Positions 1 to 6,786 are shown, numbered from the stretch's first letter. The stretch is DNA of 13,442 bases from Gemmatimonadota bacterium (GCA_016180765.1 JACPAP010000003.1:1-13442), one strand, 5' to 3'. The notes: a model not told the origin generated them from the letters alone. Translations and numbers: made by a program.

Positions 1-70
1 GTATTGACCTTCGCCCTGCGCCATCGCCCTTCCGCGCCCGTGGCGCGCACCTGAATGTCGCCTCAAAGCG

Positions 71-85
71 GAGGCCCTTGGCCTC
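71..85. repeat. Short inverted repeat upstream of the protease gene
   Basis: A perfect 6-bp inverted repeat (GAGGCC / GGCCTC) with a 3-base spacer lies about 95 bases before the protease start. No T-run follows it, so it is a poor intrinsic terminator. It could be the end of an upstream transcript or part of a control region, and in such GC-rich DNA it may be chance. Nothing else recognisable was seen in positions 1-167. Confidence 0.2.
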
Positions 86-167
86 GCGCGTCGTGATAAA
101 CGCCGCTTATGCTCGGACCATGGGCTCCCGCTTGGCCCGCCGGTCCGCGGAGCCGGAGACGATTCAG

Positions 168-174
168 AAGGAGG
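168..174 (+). promoter_or_regulatory. Strong Shine-Dalgarno site deciding the protease start
   Basis: AAGGAGG lies 6 bases before the ATG at 181. The in-frame ATG further upstream at 109 has no comparable site, and starting there would bury the lipoprotein signal behind 24 Arg/Pro-rich residues. This site therefore fixes the start at 181. Confidence 0.8.
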
Positions 175-180
175 TTCGGT

Positions 181-1542
181 ATGAGGCGATATGCCGGAGG
201 CCTCGCAACGCTTAGCGTTCTTGCGCTGGTTGCGTGTCAGGGCGACGCTCCGCTTCCAACCGAGGGGCCCCGGTTTGCCCGGGGTGGCCCGACCGCGGTG
301 GATGTGGTGGTGGTGCTGAGCGCCGGCCTGGCGCCGGGCGGTCACGCGGCAAACCAAGCGGCGGCGGCCGCGATCGCCCGGGAGTTCGGCGTGGCGGCGA
401 CAGGCACCTTCGGGACCGCGCTGTTCGGCTTCGCCGCGACCGTGTCCGAGGATCAGCTGGCGGCGCTGGCGGCGGATCCGCGGGTTGCATACGTGCAGCG
501 GGACCGGGTGTTCACCATCCAGGTGCAGGACAGTTGCCCGGTATGCGGCGGTGGAGCTGGTGGGGAAGTCGTGCCCTGGGGCGTCGAGCGCATCGGCGCA
601 GCCGAAAACGCCAACGAGGGTACCGGCATCCACGTGTACGTGATCGATACCGGGATCGACTCGGACCACCCCGATCTCGCGGCCAACCTCGGCAACGGCG
701 CCTCCTTCATGTCGTGCAAAGGGGGACCGATGACCTGCAAGCAGCCGTGGGACGACGACCACGGGCACGGTTCACATGTGGCAGGCACCATTGGCGCGAT
801 CAAGGGCAACAATACGGCCGTCGTGGGCGTCGCCGCGGAGGTCACGCTCCACGCCGTCAAGGTGTGCGACAAGTCCGGGTTCTGCTTCGGCTCCGCGATC
901 ATCAGCGGGATCGACTGGACCGCGAACGAGGTAGCCACCCGTCGTCAGGCCGCGGCAGCGAACATGAGCTTGGGCGGAGGCGGCTCCAAGACCGGGACCT
1001 GCCACGACGACGGCAGCTTCACGGGTTCCGACGCCGAGCACCAGGCAATGTGCCAGGCTCGGCACGTCGGAGTGGTATTCGCCGTGGCGGCGGGCAACGC
1101 CGGGGACGACGCCGAGAACACGGCGCCGGCGGCGTTCGACGATGTAGCCATGGCCGTGTCGGCCGTGAGCTGCAGCGTGTCCGACAACCTCTGCGGTCGG
1201 GGCACCGAGGATTGGCCCAGCTGGTCCAATTGGGGCGACAACGCCGCCAGCTGGCTGGTGAATAACAACAATTCGGCGCCGGTGGCTCTGGCGGCCCCCG
1301 GCGTGAGCGTCCTGTCCACCTGGAACGACGGCGGCACCAGGACCATCAGCGGAACCTCGATGGCTTCGCCCCACGTGGCCGGCACCGTCGCGCTGTTTCT
1401 GAAGACCAAGCCCCAGCGTCCCAACGGCAACGCGTTCCTCAACGCCCGAAAGGCGCTCCTGACCGCCGCGGAAACCACGCCGTTCAATAACACCAGCGGG
1501 AACCCGCACGACGAGGACTTCGTCAACGCCAAGAACCAGTAA
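181..1542 (+). CDS. Subtilisin-family (S8) serine protease, predicted lipoprotein
   Basis: This is a 453-residue exported serine endopeptidase of the subtilase family, closest in layout to the proteinase K/aqualysin type. Residues 1-18 form a signal peptide ending in a lipobox (L16-V17-A18-C19), so the mature protein should be lipid-anchored outside the cytoplasm. Residues about 40-112 look like an I9-type inhibitory propeptide. The catalytic domain follows, with Asp156 (VIDTGID), His196 (HGSHVAG), Asn306 (AAGN, oxyanion hole) and Ser393 (GTSMASPHVAG), so all key residues are present. Ten cysteines beyond the lipid cysteine fall in five close pairs (119/122, 179/186, 229/235, 274/291, 331/338), which suggests disulfides. 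The start was chosen by the Shine-Dalgarno site at 168-174. The gene stands alone, with 225 bases before htpX. The family assignment is certain. The substrate is unknown, and general extracellular proteolysis is an inference. Confidence 0.95.
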   Translation: MRRYAGGLATLSVLALVACQGDAPLPTEGPRFARGGPTAVDVVVVLSAGLAPGGHAANQAAAAAIAREFGVAATGTFGTALFGFAATVSEDQLAALAADPRVAYVQRDRVFTIQVQDSCPVCGGGAGGEVVPWGVERIGAAENANEGTGIHVYVIDTGIDSDHPDLAANLGNGASFMSCKGGPMTCKQPWDDDHGHGSHVAGTIGAIKGNNTAVVGVAAEVTLHAVKVCDKSGFCFGSAIISGIDWTANEVATRRQAAAANMSLGGGGSKTGTCHDDGSFTGSDAEHQAMCQARHVGVVFAVAAGNAGDDAENTAPAAFDDVAMAVSAVSCSVSDNLCGRGTEDWPSWSNWGDNAASWLVNNNNSAPVALAAPGVSVLSTWNDGGTRTISGTSMASPHVAGTVALFLKTKPQRPNGNAFLNARKALLTAAETTPFNNTSGNPHDEDFVNAKNQ

Positions 1543-1767
1543 CCAGCTCCACGCAACCAGCACGCGGTTGGTGAGCGGCAAACCATGGCCGGCCGGCGGC
1601 GCCTCTCTTCCTAGCCATGGCTTCCTCGACCGCCCCGCTGGGGAGACGGAGCCGGCGGTTGCGTCACGAAACGCCTGCCACCGTGGTCCACCAGCGCCGG
1701 GGGGGCGCACTCGGCCCAGGATCGGTGTAGAATTACCCGGAACCCATAACGCACGACGGACGCTGCC
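1543..1767. other. Intergenic region between protease gene and htpX
   Basis: No gene was seen in these 225 bases. Three AACCAG copies straddle the protease stop codon (1534, 1541, 1555). A weak hairpin (CAACC/GGTTG, 1554-1570) follows the stop without a T-run. A second small hairpin (CCCC-GCT-GGGG, 1633-1643) and a spaced inverted repeat (CCATGGC at 1583, GCCATGG at 1614) are present. None is convincing as a terminator. The htpX promoter should lie in the right half. Confidence 0.4.
1728..1733 (+). promoter_or_regulatory. Possible -10 element for htpX
   Basis: TAGAAT matches the sigma-70-type -10 consensus at five of six positions and lies 34 bases before the htpX ATG. It stands out as an AT-rich patch in GC-rich DNA. 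No good -35 is visible 16-18 bases upstream, so the call is weak. Confidence 0.25.
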
Positions 1768-2604
1768 ATGAAGAACACAGCCAAAACCGCCCTCTTGCTG
1801 GGCTTCCTGAGCGCCCTGCTGCTCATCGTCGGCCAGGCGGTGGGCGGACAACAGGGCCTGATCGTCGCCTTCGTCTTCGCGGTGCTGCTCAACTTCGGCT
1901 CCTACTGGTTCTCGGATAAGCTGGTGCTGCGGATGTACCGGGCCAAGGAAGTGGGAGCCGAGCATCCGCTCAGCCGGATCGTGGCGCGGCTGGTGCAGCG
2001 CGCCAGCCTCCCCATGCCGAAAGTCTACATCATCCCCACCGATGCCCTGAACGCGTTCGCCACCGGGCGGGACCCGGCGCACGCGGCGGTGGCGGCGACG
2101 GAGGGGATCATCGCCAACTTGAGCGAGCGCGAGCTGGAAGGCGTGATGGCCCACGAGCTGGCGCACGTCAAGCACCGGGACACCCTGATCAGCGCGGTGG
2201 CGGCCACCATCGCCGCGGCGATCATGATGCTGGCCTACATGGCCCGCTGGGGTGCCATCTTCGGCGGCCTGGGCGGCCGGGACAACCGGGGCGGCGGCGG
2301 GATCTTCACGCTGCTGGCCACGGCGATCGTGGCACCCATCGCCGCCATGCTGATCCAGGCGGCCATTTCCCGCTCCCGCGAGTTCGGCGCGGACCGGGGC
2401 GGCGCCGAAATCGCCGGCTCGCCGCAGGGCCTGGCGGACGCGCTCCGGAAGCTGGAGGTCGCCTCCAAGCAGCTGCCGCTCCAGGCCAACCCGGCCACGG
2501 CGCATCTGTTCATTGTGCAGCCGTTCGCGGGCCAGGGGATCATCAGCCTGTTCTCCACCCATCCACCCACGCAACAGCGGGTCGCGAGGCTGCTGGGACG
2601 GTAA
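1768..2604 (+). CDS. htpX: HtpX family membrane zinc metalloprotease (M48)
   Basis: This is a 278-residue integral membrane protease of family M48, close to the usual HtpX length. HtpX cleaves misfolded or damaged inner-membrane proteins with its active site facing the cytoplasm, and in E. coli it overlaps functionally with FtsH. Two N-terminal membrane helices lie at about residues 7-25 and 29-49. The zinc site is H129-E-L-A-H133, with E205 in SREFGAD as the expected third ligand. Two further hydrophobic segments lie at about 141-158 and 180-200. The C-terminus (THPPTQQRVARLLGR) is the typical family ending. The Shine-Dalgarno region before the ATG is poor. A diverged, broken copy of the last 31 codons lies at 6695-6786. 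The nfeD-floA pair nearby on the opposite strand fits a membrane quality-control theme, which is an inference. Confidence 0.95.
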   Translation: MKNTAKTALLLGFLSALLLIVGQAVGGQQGLIVAFVFAVLLNFGSYWFSDKLVLRMYRAKEVGAEHPLSRIVARLVQRASLPMPKVYIIPTDALNAFATGRDPAHAAVAATEGIIANLSERELEGVMAHELAHVKHRDTLISAVAATIAAAIMMLAYMARWGAIFGGLGGRDNRGGGGIFTLLATAIVAPIAAMLIQAAISRSREFGADRGGAEIAGSPQGLADALRKLEVASKQLPLQANPATAHLFIVQPFAGQGIISLFSTHPPTQQRVARLLGR

Positions 2605-2691
2605 GTCGGGGCGCGGAATGTGATCCTGGTCACTGTCCCTCGTGGTCCCCGGTAACCAGGCTTTAGGCCGAGGTATCTCGTCGAGGAGACT

Positions 2692-3510
2692 ATGAAGCGC
2701 AACGCAGTGTTGTTGATTATGCTCGCCGCTCTAGCGTGTGGCGATGGCACCGGCCCCACCGACGTGCCGTTCGGGGTCACGACGTTCGTGGTCCTGGCGA
2801 ACCCCATCGTGAACGATCTCAACGAGGCGACCGTCCCGACCCCGGGCACCACCCGATCGGGCGTGAACGTCTCCGTGGCGGGCGGCCCGTCCGGGTCCAC
2901 GGATGCCAACGGGGTGGTGGTGCTGAGTCCTATTACGGCGGGGACCAAGACGATGTCGCTGAGCGGCGGCGGCGCCAGCGGCCAGGTGAGCGTCAGCATC
3001 GCGGACCAGGACCTCCGCGAGGTAGCGGTGGCGCTCAGCGGCAACACCGCGCAGCTCATGGCCAACGTGCTGTACGCCTTCGGCGGCACCGTGGTCGAGA
3101 TCGCGCCATCCATGTCGCTCGCCGAGGTCAACGACGCGCTGTCCCAGAGCAACACCATCGTGTTCTTCAAGGCGGGCACCTACACCGGCGACCTCCAGTT
3201 CAGCGGGAGCAACGTGACCCTGTTCGGCGAGGGCAGCCAGGGCGGCTCGGTGACGCTCAGCGGCAACGTGACGGTGGGGGGCAGCGCCAACCGGATCCGC
3301 GGCGCGCGGATCACCGGGAACCTCAGCGTGCCCGGAAGCGATTTCGGGATGTCGTTCAGCCGAGTGGTGGGTACCTTCGATCTCTCGGGCAGCAACGGCG
3401 CGCTGCTCAACAACGGCTTCTGCAGCACGGTCACCATCTCGGGCAGCGGCACACGGCTACTCGGCAACGCGGGACTGGAGCCGATTCCCAAGCCCACGAC
3501 GGGCTGCTGA
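2692..3510 (+). CDS. Hypothetical lipoprotein with predicted beta-helix C-terminal region
   Basis: This is a 272-residue protein with no specific family that I recognise. It has a short signal peptide and a lipobox-like end (A13-L14-A15-C16, then GDG), so it is probably a lipoprotein. The Ala at -3 is less usual than Leu. Residues about 25-115 look like a small beta-sandwich of the carboxypeptidase-regulatory or Big type (SGVNVSVAGGPSGSTDANGVVVL). Residues about 155-258 contain repeated short strands rich in G, S, N and T (GDLQFSGSNVTLFGEG, GSVTLSGNVTVGGSANRI, GNLSVPGSDF, GTFDLSGSNGALLNNG), as in right-handed beta-helix (pectate-lyase-like) folds. No catalytic residues can be assigned. Two late cysteines (C244, C272) could pair. 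The Shine-Dalgarno GAGGAG at 2683-2688 supports the ATG. It lies 87 bases after htpX and is probably a separate transcript. Its role at the cell surface is unknown. Confidence 0.8.
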   Translation: MKRNAVLLIMLAALACGDGTGPTDVPFGVTTFVVLANPIVNDLNEATVPTPGTTRSGVNVSVAGGPSGSTDANGVVVLSPITAGTKTMSLSGGGASGQVSVSIADQDLREVAVALSGNTAQLMANVLYAFGGTVVEIAPSMSLAEVNDALSQSNTIVFFKAGTYTGDLQFSGSNVTLFGEGSQGGSVTLSGNVTVGGSANRIRGARITGNLSVPGSDFGMSFSRVVGTFDLSGSNGALLNNGFCSTVTISGSGTRLLGNAGLEPIPKPTTGC

Positions 3511-3546
3511 GGCCGGGAGAGCGTCGTCGGGCGAGGGGTTGGATAG

Positions 3547-3558
3547 CGCGCCGGCGCG
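3547..3558. terminator. GC palindrome between convergent genes, possible bidirectional terminator
   Basis: This is a perfect 12-base palindrome (CGCGCCGGCGCG) in the 52-base gap between the lipoprotein stop (3510) and the stop of the opposing gene (3563). The position suits a shared terminator. A hairpin with a CCGG loop would have only four stem pairs, and no real T-run follows, so confidence is low. Confidence 0.3.
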
Positions 3559-3562
3559 AGTC

Positions 3563-3934
3563 TTACCATCCCTTGGGCGGTCCCAGAATCTCCCGCCACA
3601 GGATCGCCTGCCGCAGCCGGGGCACCCGCGGCTTGCCGGGCGCGGCCGCCGCCGCAGGTTGCTCCGGCGCGACGTACTTCTCGTAGAAGCGCCGGTGGGA
3701 GACCTCCCCCGCCGGCTCGAGCGTCTCCAGGGAAACGGCCTCGGGCCCCTCCACCTGCTCCAGGGACCGTGGCTCCGCCGCCGCGGCCTCAGCGGACGCT
3801 TCCCACGACTCCGCCGTCTCATCCGAGGGCGGCCGTTCGCCCGTCAGGATGGCGTACAGGTCCGCCACCGTCGTGTCCCGTCCGGACGCCTGGCCCGCCC
3901 CCCCGGCTGGCTCCTGCGGGCGAGCCATCGGCAC
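3563..3934 (-). CDS. Small acidic hypothetical protein downstream of and overlapping floA
   Basis: This is a 123-residue protein read from a GTG at 3934. GAGG lies 8 bases upstream, and an ATG at 3928 is an alternative start. It has no signal peptide or membrane helix. Residues 20-31 (DTTVADLYAILT) may form a helix. Residues 38-78 are acidic and low-complexity. The end is basic and conserved-looking (RQAILWREILGPPKGW). It shows natural protein composition, while the overlapping end of the floA frame is an Arg-rich shadow. It overlaps floA by 91 bases in another frame and would be co-transcribed with nfeD and floA. I recall similar AILW.EILGPP endings from Gemmatimonadota hypothetical proteins, but I cannot name a family. 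An alternative is that it is the displaced C-terminal extension of FloA after a frameshift. The function is unknown. Confidence 0.65.
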   Translation of the reverse strand: MPMARPQEPAGGAGQASGRDTTVADLYAILTGERPPSDETAESWEASAEAAAAEPRSLEQVEGPEAVSLETLEPAGEVSHRRFYEKYVAPEQPAAAAAPGKPRVPRLRQAILWREILGPPKGW

Positions 3935-4887
3935 CGGCCGGACCTCGCGCCGCGGCGCGGGCCTCGGCTGGCGTAATCCATCACGCCCATGTGACCCTGG
4001 CGAAAAGCGTCCGCCATCGCCAGCGGAACCTGGGCCTCGGCCTCGACCACCTTGGCCCGCATCTCCTGGGTACGGGCCTTCATCTCCTGCTCCAGCGCCA
4101 CCGCCATGGCCCGCCGCTCTTCGGCTTTGGCCTGCGCGATCCGCTTGTCGGCCTCCGCCTGATCGGTCTGGAGCTCGGCGCCGATGTTTTTCCCCACGTC
4201 CACGTCGGCGATGTCAATCGACAGGATCTCGAACGCGGTGCCGCTGTCGAGCCCTTTGGCCAACACGGTCTTGGAAATGTTGTCCGGGTTCTCCAGCACC
4301 GCCTTGTGCGAGGCGGAGGAGCCGATGGTCGAAACGATGCCCTCCCCGACCCGGGCCAGAATGGTTTCCTCGCCCGCGCCGCCCACCAGGCGGTGAATGT
4401 TGGCACGCACCGTCACTCGCGCCAGCGCGATGAGCTGAATGCCGTCCTTGGCCATCGCCGCCACTTTCGGGGTCTGGATCACTTTGGGATTGACCGAGAC
4501 CTGCACCGCCTCCAGCACGTCGCGGCCGGCGAGATCGATCGCCGCGGCCCGCTGGAAGGTGAGATCGATCCCGGCTTTGTCCGCCGAGATCAAGGCTTTG
4601 ACCACCCGGTCCACGTTGCCGCCCGCCAGGTAGTGCGCCTCCAGCCCGTCGGTCCCCAGCGTGAGCCCCGCCTTGGTCGCGTTGATCAGCGGGCGGATGA
4701 CGGCCGCGGGGCTCACCTTCCGGAGCCGCATGCCGACGAGCGTCGTGAGGCCCACCGAGACGCCCGCCGCCCAAGCCTCGATCCACAGCCGGACCGGAAC
4801 GAAGCTGGCGATCCCGACGAGGAGGATCGCCCCGAGGATGAACAGGATGGGCAGCAGCCACGGCGCCAACTCGAAGAGGTCACGCAT
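3844..4887 (-). CDS. floA: Flotillin-like protein FloA, abnormal C-terminus
   Basis: This is a 347-residue bacterial flotillin (FloA/YqfA family, SPFH-like). The family organises membrane microdomains and affects membrane fluidity and protease assembly. An N-terminal hydrophobic hairpin (about residues 9-52) anchors it. The SPFH-like region follows (PAAVIRPLINATKAGL, then QVSVNPKVIQTPKVAAMAKDGIQL). The Ala/Glu-rich coiled coil covers about 240-285 (TDQAEADKRIAQAKAEERRA). The match to the family is clear up to GVMDY at 301-305. The final 42 residues are Arg/Pro-rich and unlike the usual FloA tail, and they are simply the neighbouring gene read in another frame. A frameshift, deletion or sequencing error near 3970 is likely. 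The ATG at 4887 has GAGGA 8 bases upstream (4896-4900). It starts 71 bases after nfeD, forming the classic nfeD-floA pair. Confidence 0.92.
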   Translation of the reverse strand: MRDLFELAPWLLPILFILGAILLVGIASFVPVRLWIEAWAAGVSVGLTTLVGMRLRKVSPAAVIRPLINATKAGLTLGTDGLEAHYLAGGNVDRVVKALISADKAGIDLTFQRAAAIDLAGRDVLEAVQVSVNPKVIQTPKVAAMAKDGIQLIALARVTVRANIHRLVGGAGEETILARVGEGIVSTIGSSASHKAVLENPDNISKTVLAKGLDSGTAFEILSIDIADVDVGKNIGAELQTDQAEADKRIAQAKAEERRAMAVALEQEMKARTQEMRAKVVEAEAQVPLAMADAFRQGHMGVMDYASRGPRRGARSGRCRWLARRSQPGGRARRPDGTRRWRTCTPS

Positions 4888-4958
4888 GCGACGAATCCTC
4901 GGCTAGGGGATAAGCAGACGAGCGCTGACCAGCGCGGGCGAACCTGGACGAGCTCGGC

Positions 4959-6290
4959 TCACACCGGAGCGACGACATGCCGGTAGCCCTCGGAGCGAAC
5001 CACCCGCACCCGCGCCCCCTTGGGCGTGAAGCCCGCTTCCGACACCACGTCCAGCCGCTCGCCAGCGATGATCGCAATGCCCGACGGATGGAGGTCGGTG
5101 ACCGCGACGCCCTCGACGCCCACCAGGTCCGCCCGCGCGGGCGCCGAGACGTACCCGGTGGCCTTGTCCGCCGCGGTCTTCAAGAAGATCCCGGTCCAGC
5201 GCGCGCTGGCGGGAAGCTGCCGGACCATGGTGTACACCGCGGCGATGACGATGATCGTGGTCGTCATCAGCACGCCGCTGGCCCGCGCCACGTCACCCCA
5301 GGTGGGCAGGTGGCCGATCAGCGCCAGAAAGACTGCGGCGCCGATGAGCACGATGCTGAGGATGCCCGCCACGCCAAAGCCCGGCGTCACGAACACTTCG
5401 ATGCCCAGCGCGATCAGCCCCGCGATCAGGAGAATGATTTCCTCCCACCCCGCCAGGCCGACGATCAAATGGCTCCCGAAGAATGCCGTGAGCGCTAGCA
5501 AGCCGGTAACGCCCGCGAATCCGAACGACGGCGTCTTGATTTCGATCATGAGGCCGAGGACGCCGATGGAGAGCAACAGCGGCGCCACCAGCGGATGGGA
5601 CAGGAAGCGGACCAGGTGCTCGGCCCAATTGATGGAGGGGGTGATCACTTCGGCGTCGCCCAGTCCCAGCCGCTCGAGCACGCCGCTGAATCCCTCCACC
5701 TCGGCCGCCGCCACCCCGAGGTTGACCGCTTCGCCGGCGGTCAGGGTGAGAAGCTTCCCCGTTTCGACCACGCCCGGGATCGCGATGTCTTCATCCACCA
5801 TGGCTTCGGCCAGCCGCGGGTCGAGCCGGCGGCGCTCCGCCAGGGCGCGGAACTCGCCGCGCATGGCGCTCACCATCTTTTCCGGGGCTTTCTCGCCGGC
5901 CCCGCTGACCGGCGTCGCCGCCCCGATGGACGAGCCGGGGATCATGTAGATGGAGTCCGCCGCCAGGGCGATCAGCGCGCCGGCGCTCCAGGCATGCGTG
6001 TTCACCAGCGCGTGTACCGGAACCCGGGTCGCCGTGACCGCTTTGACGATCTGCTGCGCGGCATCCACCCGGCCGCCCGGCGTCTCGAGGTCCAGGATCA
6101 CCGCCCGAGCCCCCGCGGCGTCGGCCTGGCGCAGCGCGCGCTGCACGTACGGCGCGAGCCCTAACTCGATCACCCCGCTTACGGGAACCCGATAGACCAC
6201 GCCGCCCTGGGCGCAAGCAGGCTGGACCACCACACCGGCGACGAGCACCGCCACACCGGCCACGAGCACCGCAAGCAGGTACAGCCGCAA
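4959..6290 (-). CDS. nfeD: NfeD membrane-bound ClpP-class serine protease (long form)
   Basis: This is a long-form NfeD of 443 residues from the chosen TTG at 6290. A TTG at 6320 would add 10 residues but has no room for a ribosome site. The 6290 start has GGAGA at 6298-6302 with a 7-base gap, and it puts the signal peptide (MRLYLLAVLVAG..ACAQ) at the N-terminus. Counting from 6320, the ClpP-like protease domain spans about 41-215. Ser112 (NTHAWSAG) is the likely nucleophile and Lys148 (EKMVSAM) the likely general base, by analogy with PH1510. Hydrophobic helices fill about 241-365, and an OB-fold NfeD domain lies at about 385-453. Family members cleave membrane or stomatin-like proteins. The partner here should be FloA, encoded 71 bases downstream. 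The start lies just beside the gene-fragment scar. Confidence 0.93.
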   Translation of the reverse strand: MRLYLLAVLVAGVAVLVAGVVVQPACAQGGVVYRVPVSGVIELGLAPYVQRALRQADAAGARAVILDLETPGGRVDAAQQIVKAVTATRVPVHALVNTHAWSAGALIALAADSIYMIPGSSIGAATPVSGAGEKAPEKMVSAMRGEFRALAERRRLDPRLAEAMVDEDIAIPGVVETGKLLTLTAGEAVNLGVAAAEVEGFSGVLERLGLGDAEVITPSINWAEHLVRFLSHPLVAPLLLSIGVLGLMIEIKTPSFGFAGVTGLLALTAFFGSHLIVGLAGWEEIILLIAGLIALGIEVFVTPGFGVAGILSIVLIGAAVFLALIGHLPTWGDVARASGVLMTTTIIVIAAVYTMVRQLPASARWTGIFLKTAADKATGYVSAPARADLVGVEGVAVTDLHPSGIAIIAGERLDVVSEAGFTPKGARVRVVRSEGYRHVVAPV

Positions 6291-6395
6291 AGGGACGTCT
6301 CCGCGCAACTCTCCTAGCAACCTACGACGTGAGCCGGGCAGGCGGTAGCGCCGGCCGCTGGGCTTCCGCCGGACCGCGGGAAGAGCCCGTGCCGA

Positions 6396-6446
6396 TCACT
6401 TCACTAGCCCTTTACCCTTCTCAGTGTCCGACACGGACAGCACCAG
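6396..6446 (-). pseudogene. 3' tail of an ACT-domain gene (fragment)
   Basis: Read on the minus strand this encodes LVLSVSDTEKGKGLVK plus a TGA stop, matching the last 16 residues of the intact ACT gene at 9837-10229 with one change (K for R). At DNA level 43 of 51 bases agree, including 23 identical bases (6424-6446 against 9865-9887). Six of the seven changed codons are synonymous. The similarity stops at 6446, and the upstream part of the gene is missing. This is a remnant of a second, once-functional copy. Confidence 0.75.
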
Positions 6447-6461
6447 CCCCGGGCCCACGCT

Positions 6462-6665
6462 TTCAGTGGGACGGTGGTCTACATTCCCAGGGACGTTGGC
6501 CGATCCCGGGTCATGGTGAGGGTGCTGACGGACAGCCTTCGCGTCGGGCCCGAGGCCGACTCTGCCGACATCCCCAAGATCACGGAGACCATGCGGACCA
6601 AGACGCTCCGGGTGGACAGTTTCCCCGAGATCGTCTTCGCCTCGCGCACCGTGGTGCCGCTCCCC
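6462..6665 (+). pseudogene. Internal fragment of a probable YceI-family gene
   Basis: The frame through 6462-6665 encodes about 68 residues that read like the middle of a YceI-family lipocalin-like, isoprenoid-binding protein. It starts at FSGTVVYIPRDVGRSRVMVR, continues through VLTDSLRVGPEADSADI and a TETMRTKTLRVD segment, and ends with SFPEIVFASRTV. The order (small-amplitude strand, DSL..., D.A.I....MR...L.V..FPEI.F.S) is the YceI pattern. The usual N-terminal strands and the C-terminal half are missing. The frame then runs into proline codons and the htpX fragment. No start codon or Shine-Dalgarno site is visible. The assignment is by eye, and the fragment has no intact homologue in the window. 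Confidence 0.55.
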
Positions 6666-6694
6666 CCTCCCCCAGGCGGCTATCTCCACGGCGC

Positions 6695-6786
6695 ATCGTC
6701 CAGCCGTTCGCCGGCCAGGGAATCATCAGCCTGTTCTCGACCCATCCGCCCACGGAGCAACGGGTCGCCAGACGCTGGGCAGGTAA
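6695..6786 (+). pseudogene. 3' tail of an htpX gene (fragment with 1-base deletion)
   Basis: This encodes IVQPFAGQGIISLFSTHPPT, then EQRVAR, matching the last part of intact HtpX (2512-2604). One base is missing in the codon for the first Leu of the ending. Restoring it recovers ARLLGR and the TAA at 6784-6786. About 13 substitutions and one gap separate the two copies over 93 bases, and the only amino-acid change is Q to E. The rest of the gene, including the HELAH zinc site, is absent, so it cannot act as a protease. Confidence 0.85.

Noticed and set aside
1..108. TTGACC at 4-9 as a promoter -35
   Set aside because: No -10-like hexamer lies 16-18 bases downstream, and the region is too close to the window edge to judge.
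1583..1620. CCATGGC/GCCATGG inverted repeat as an insertion-sequence or attachment site
   Set aside because: It is only 7 bases long, built on the self-complementary CCATGG, with no transposase or target duplication nearby.
772..2574. Very long minus-strand open frame (600 codons) opposite the protease and htpX
   Set aside because: It is the antisense shadow of two certain genes. Its translation is rich in His, Arg, Gly and Pro with no domain, as expected from GC-rich third positions.
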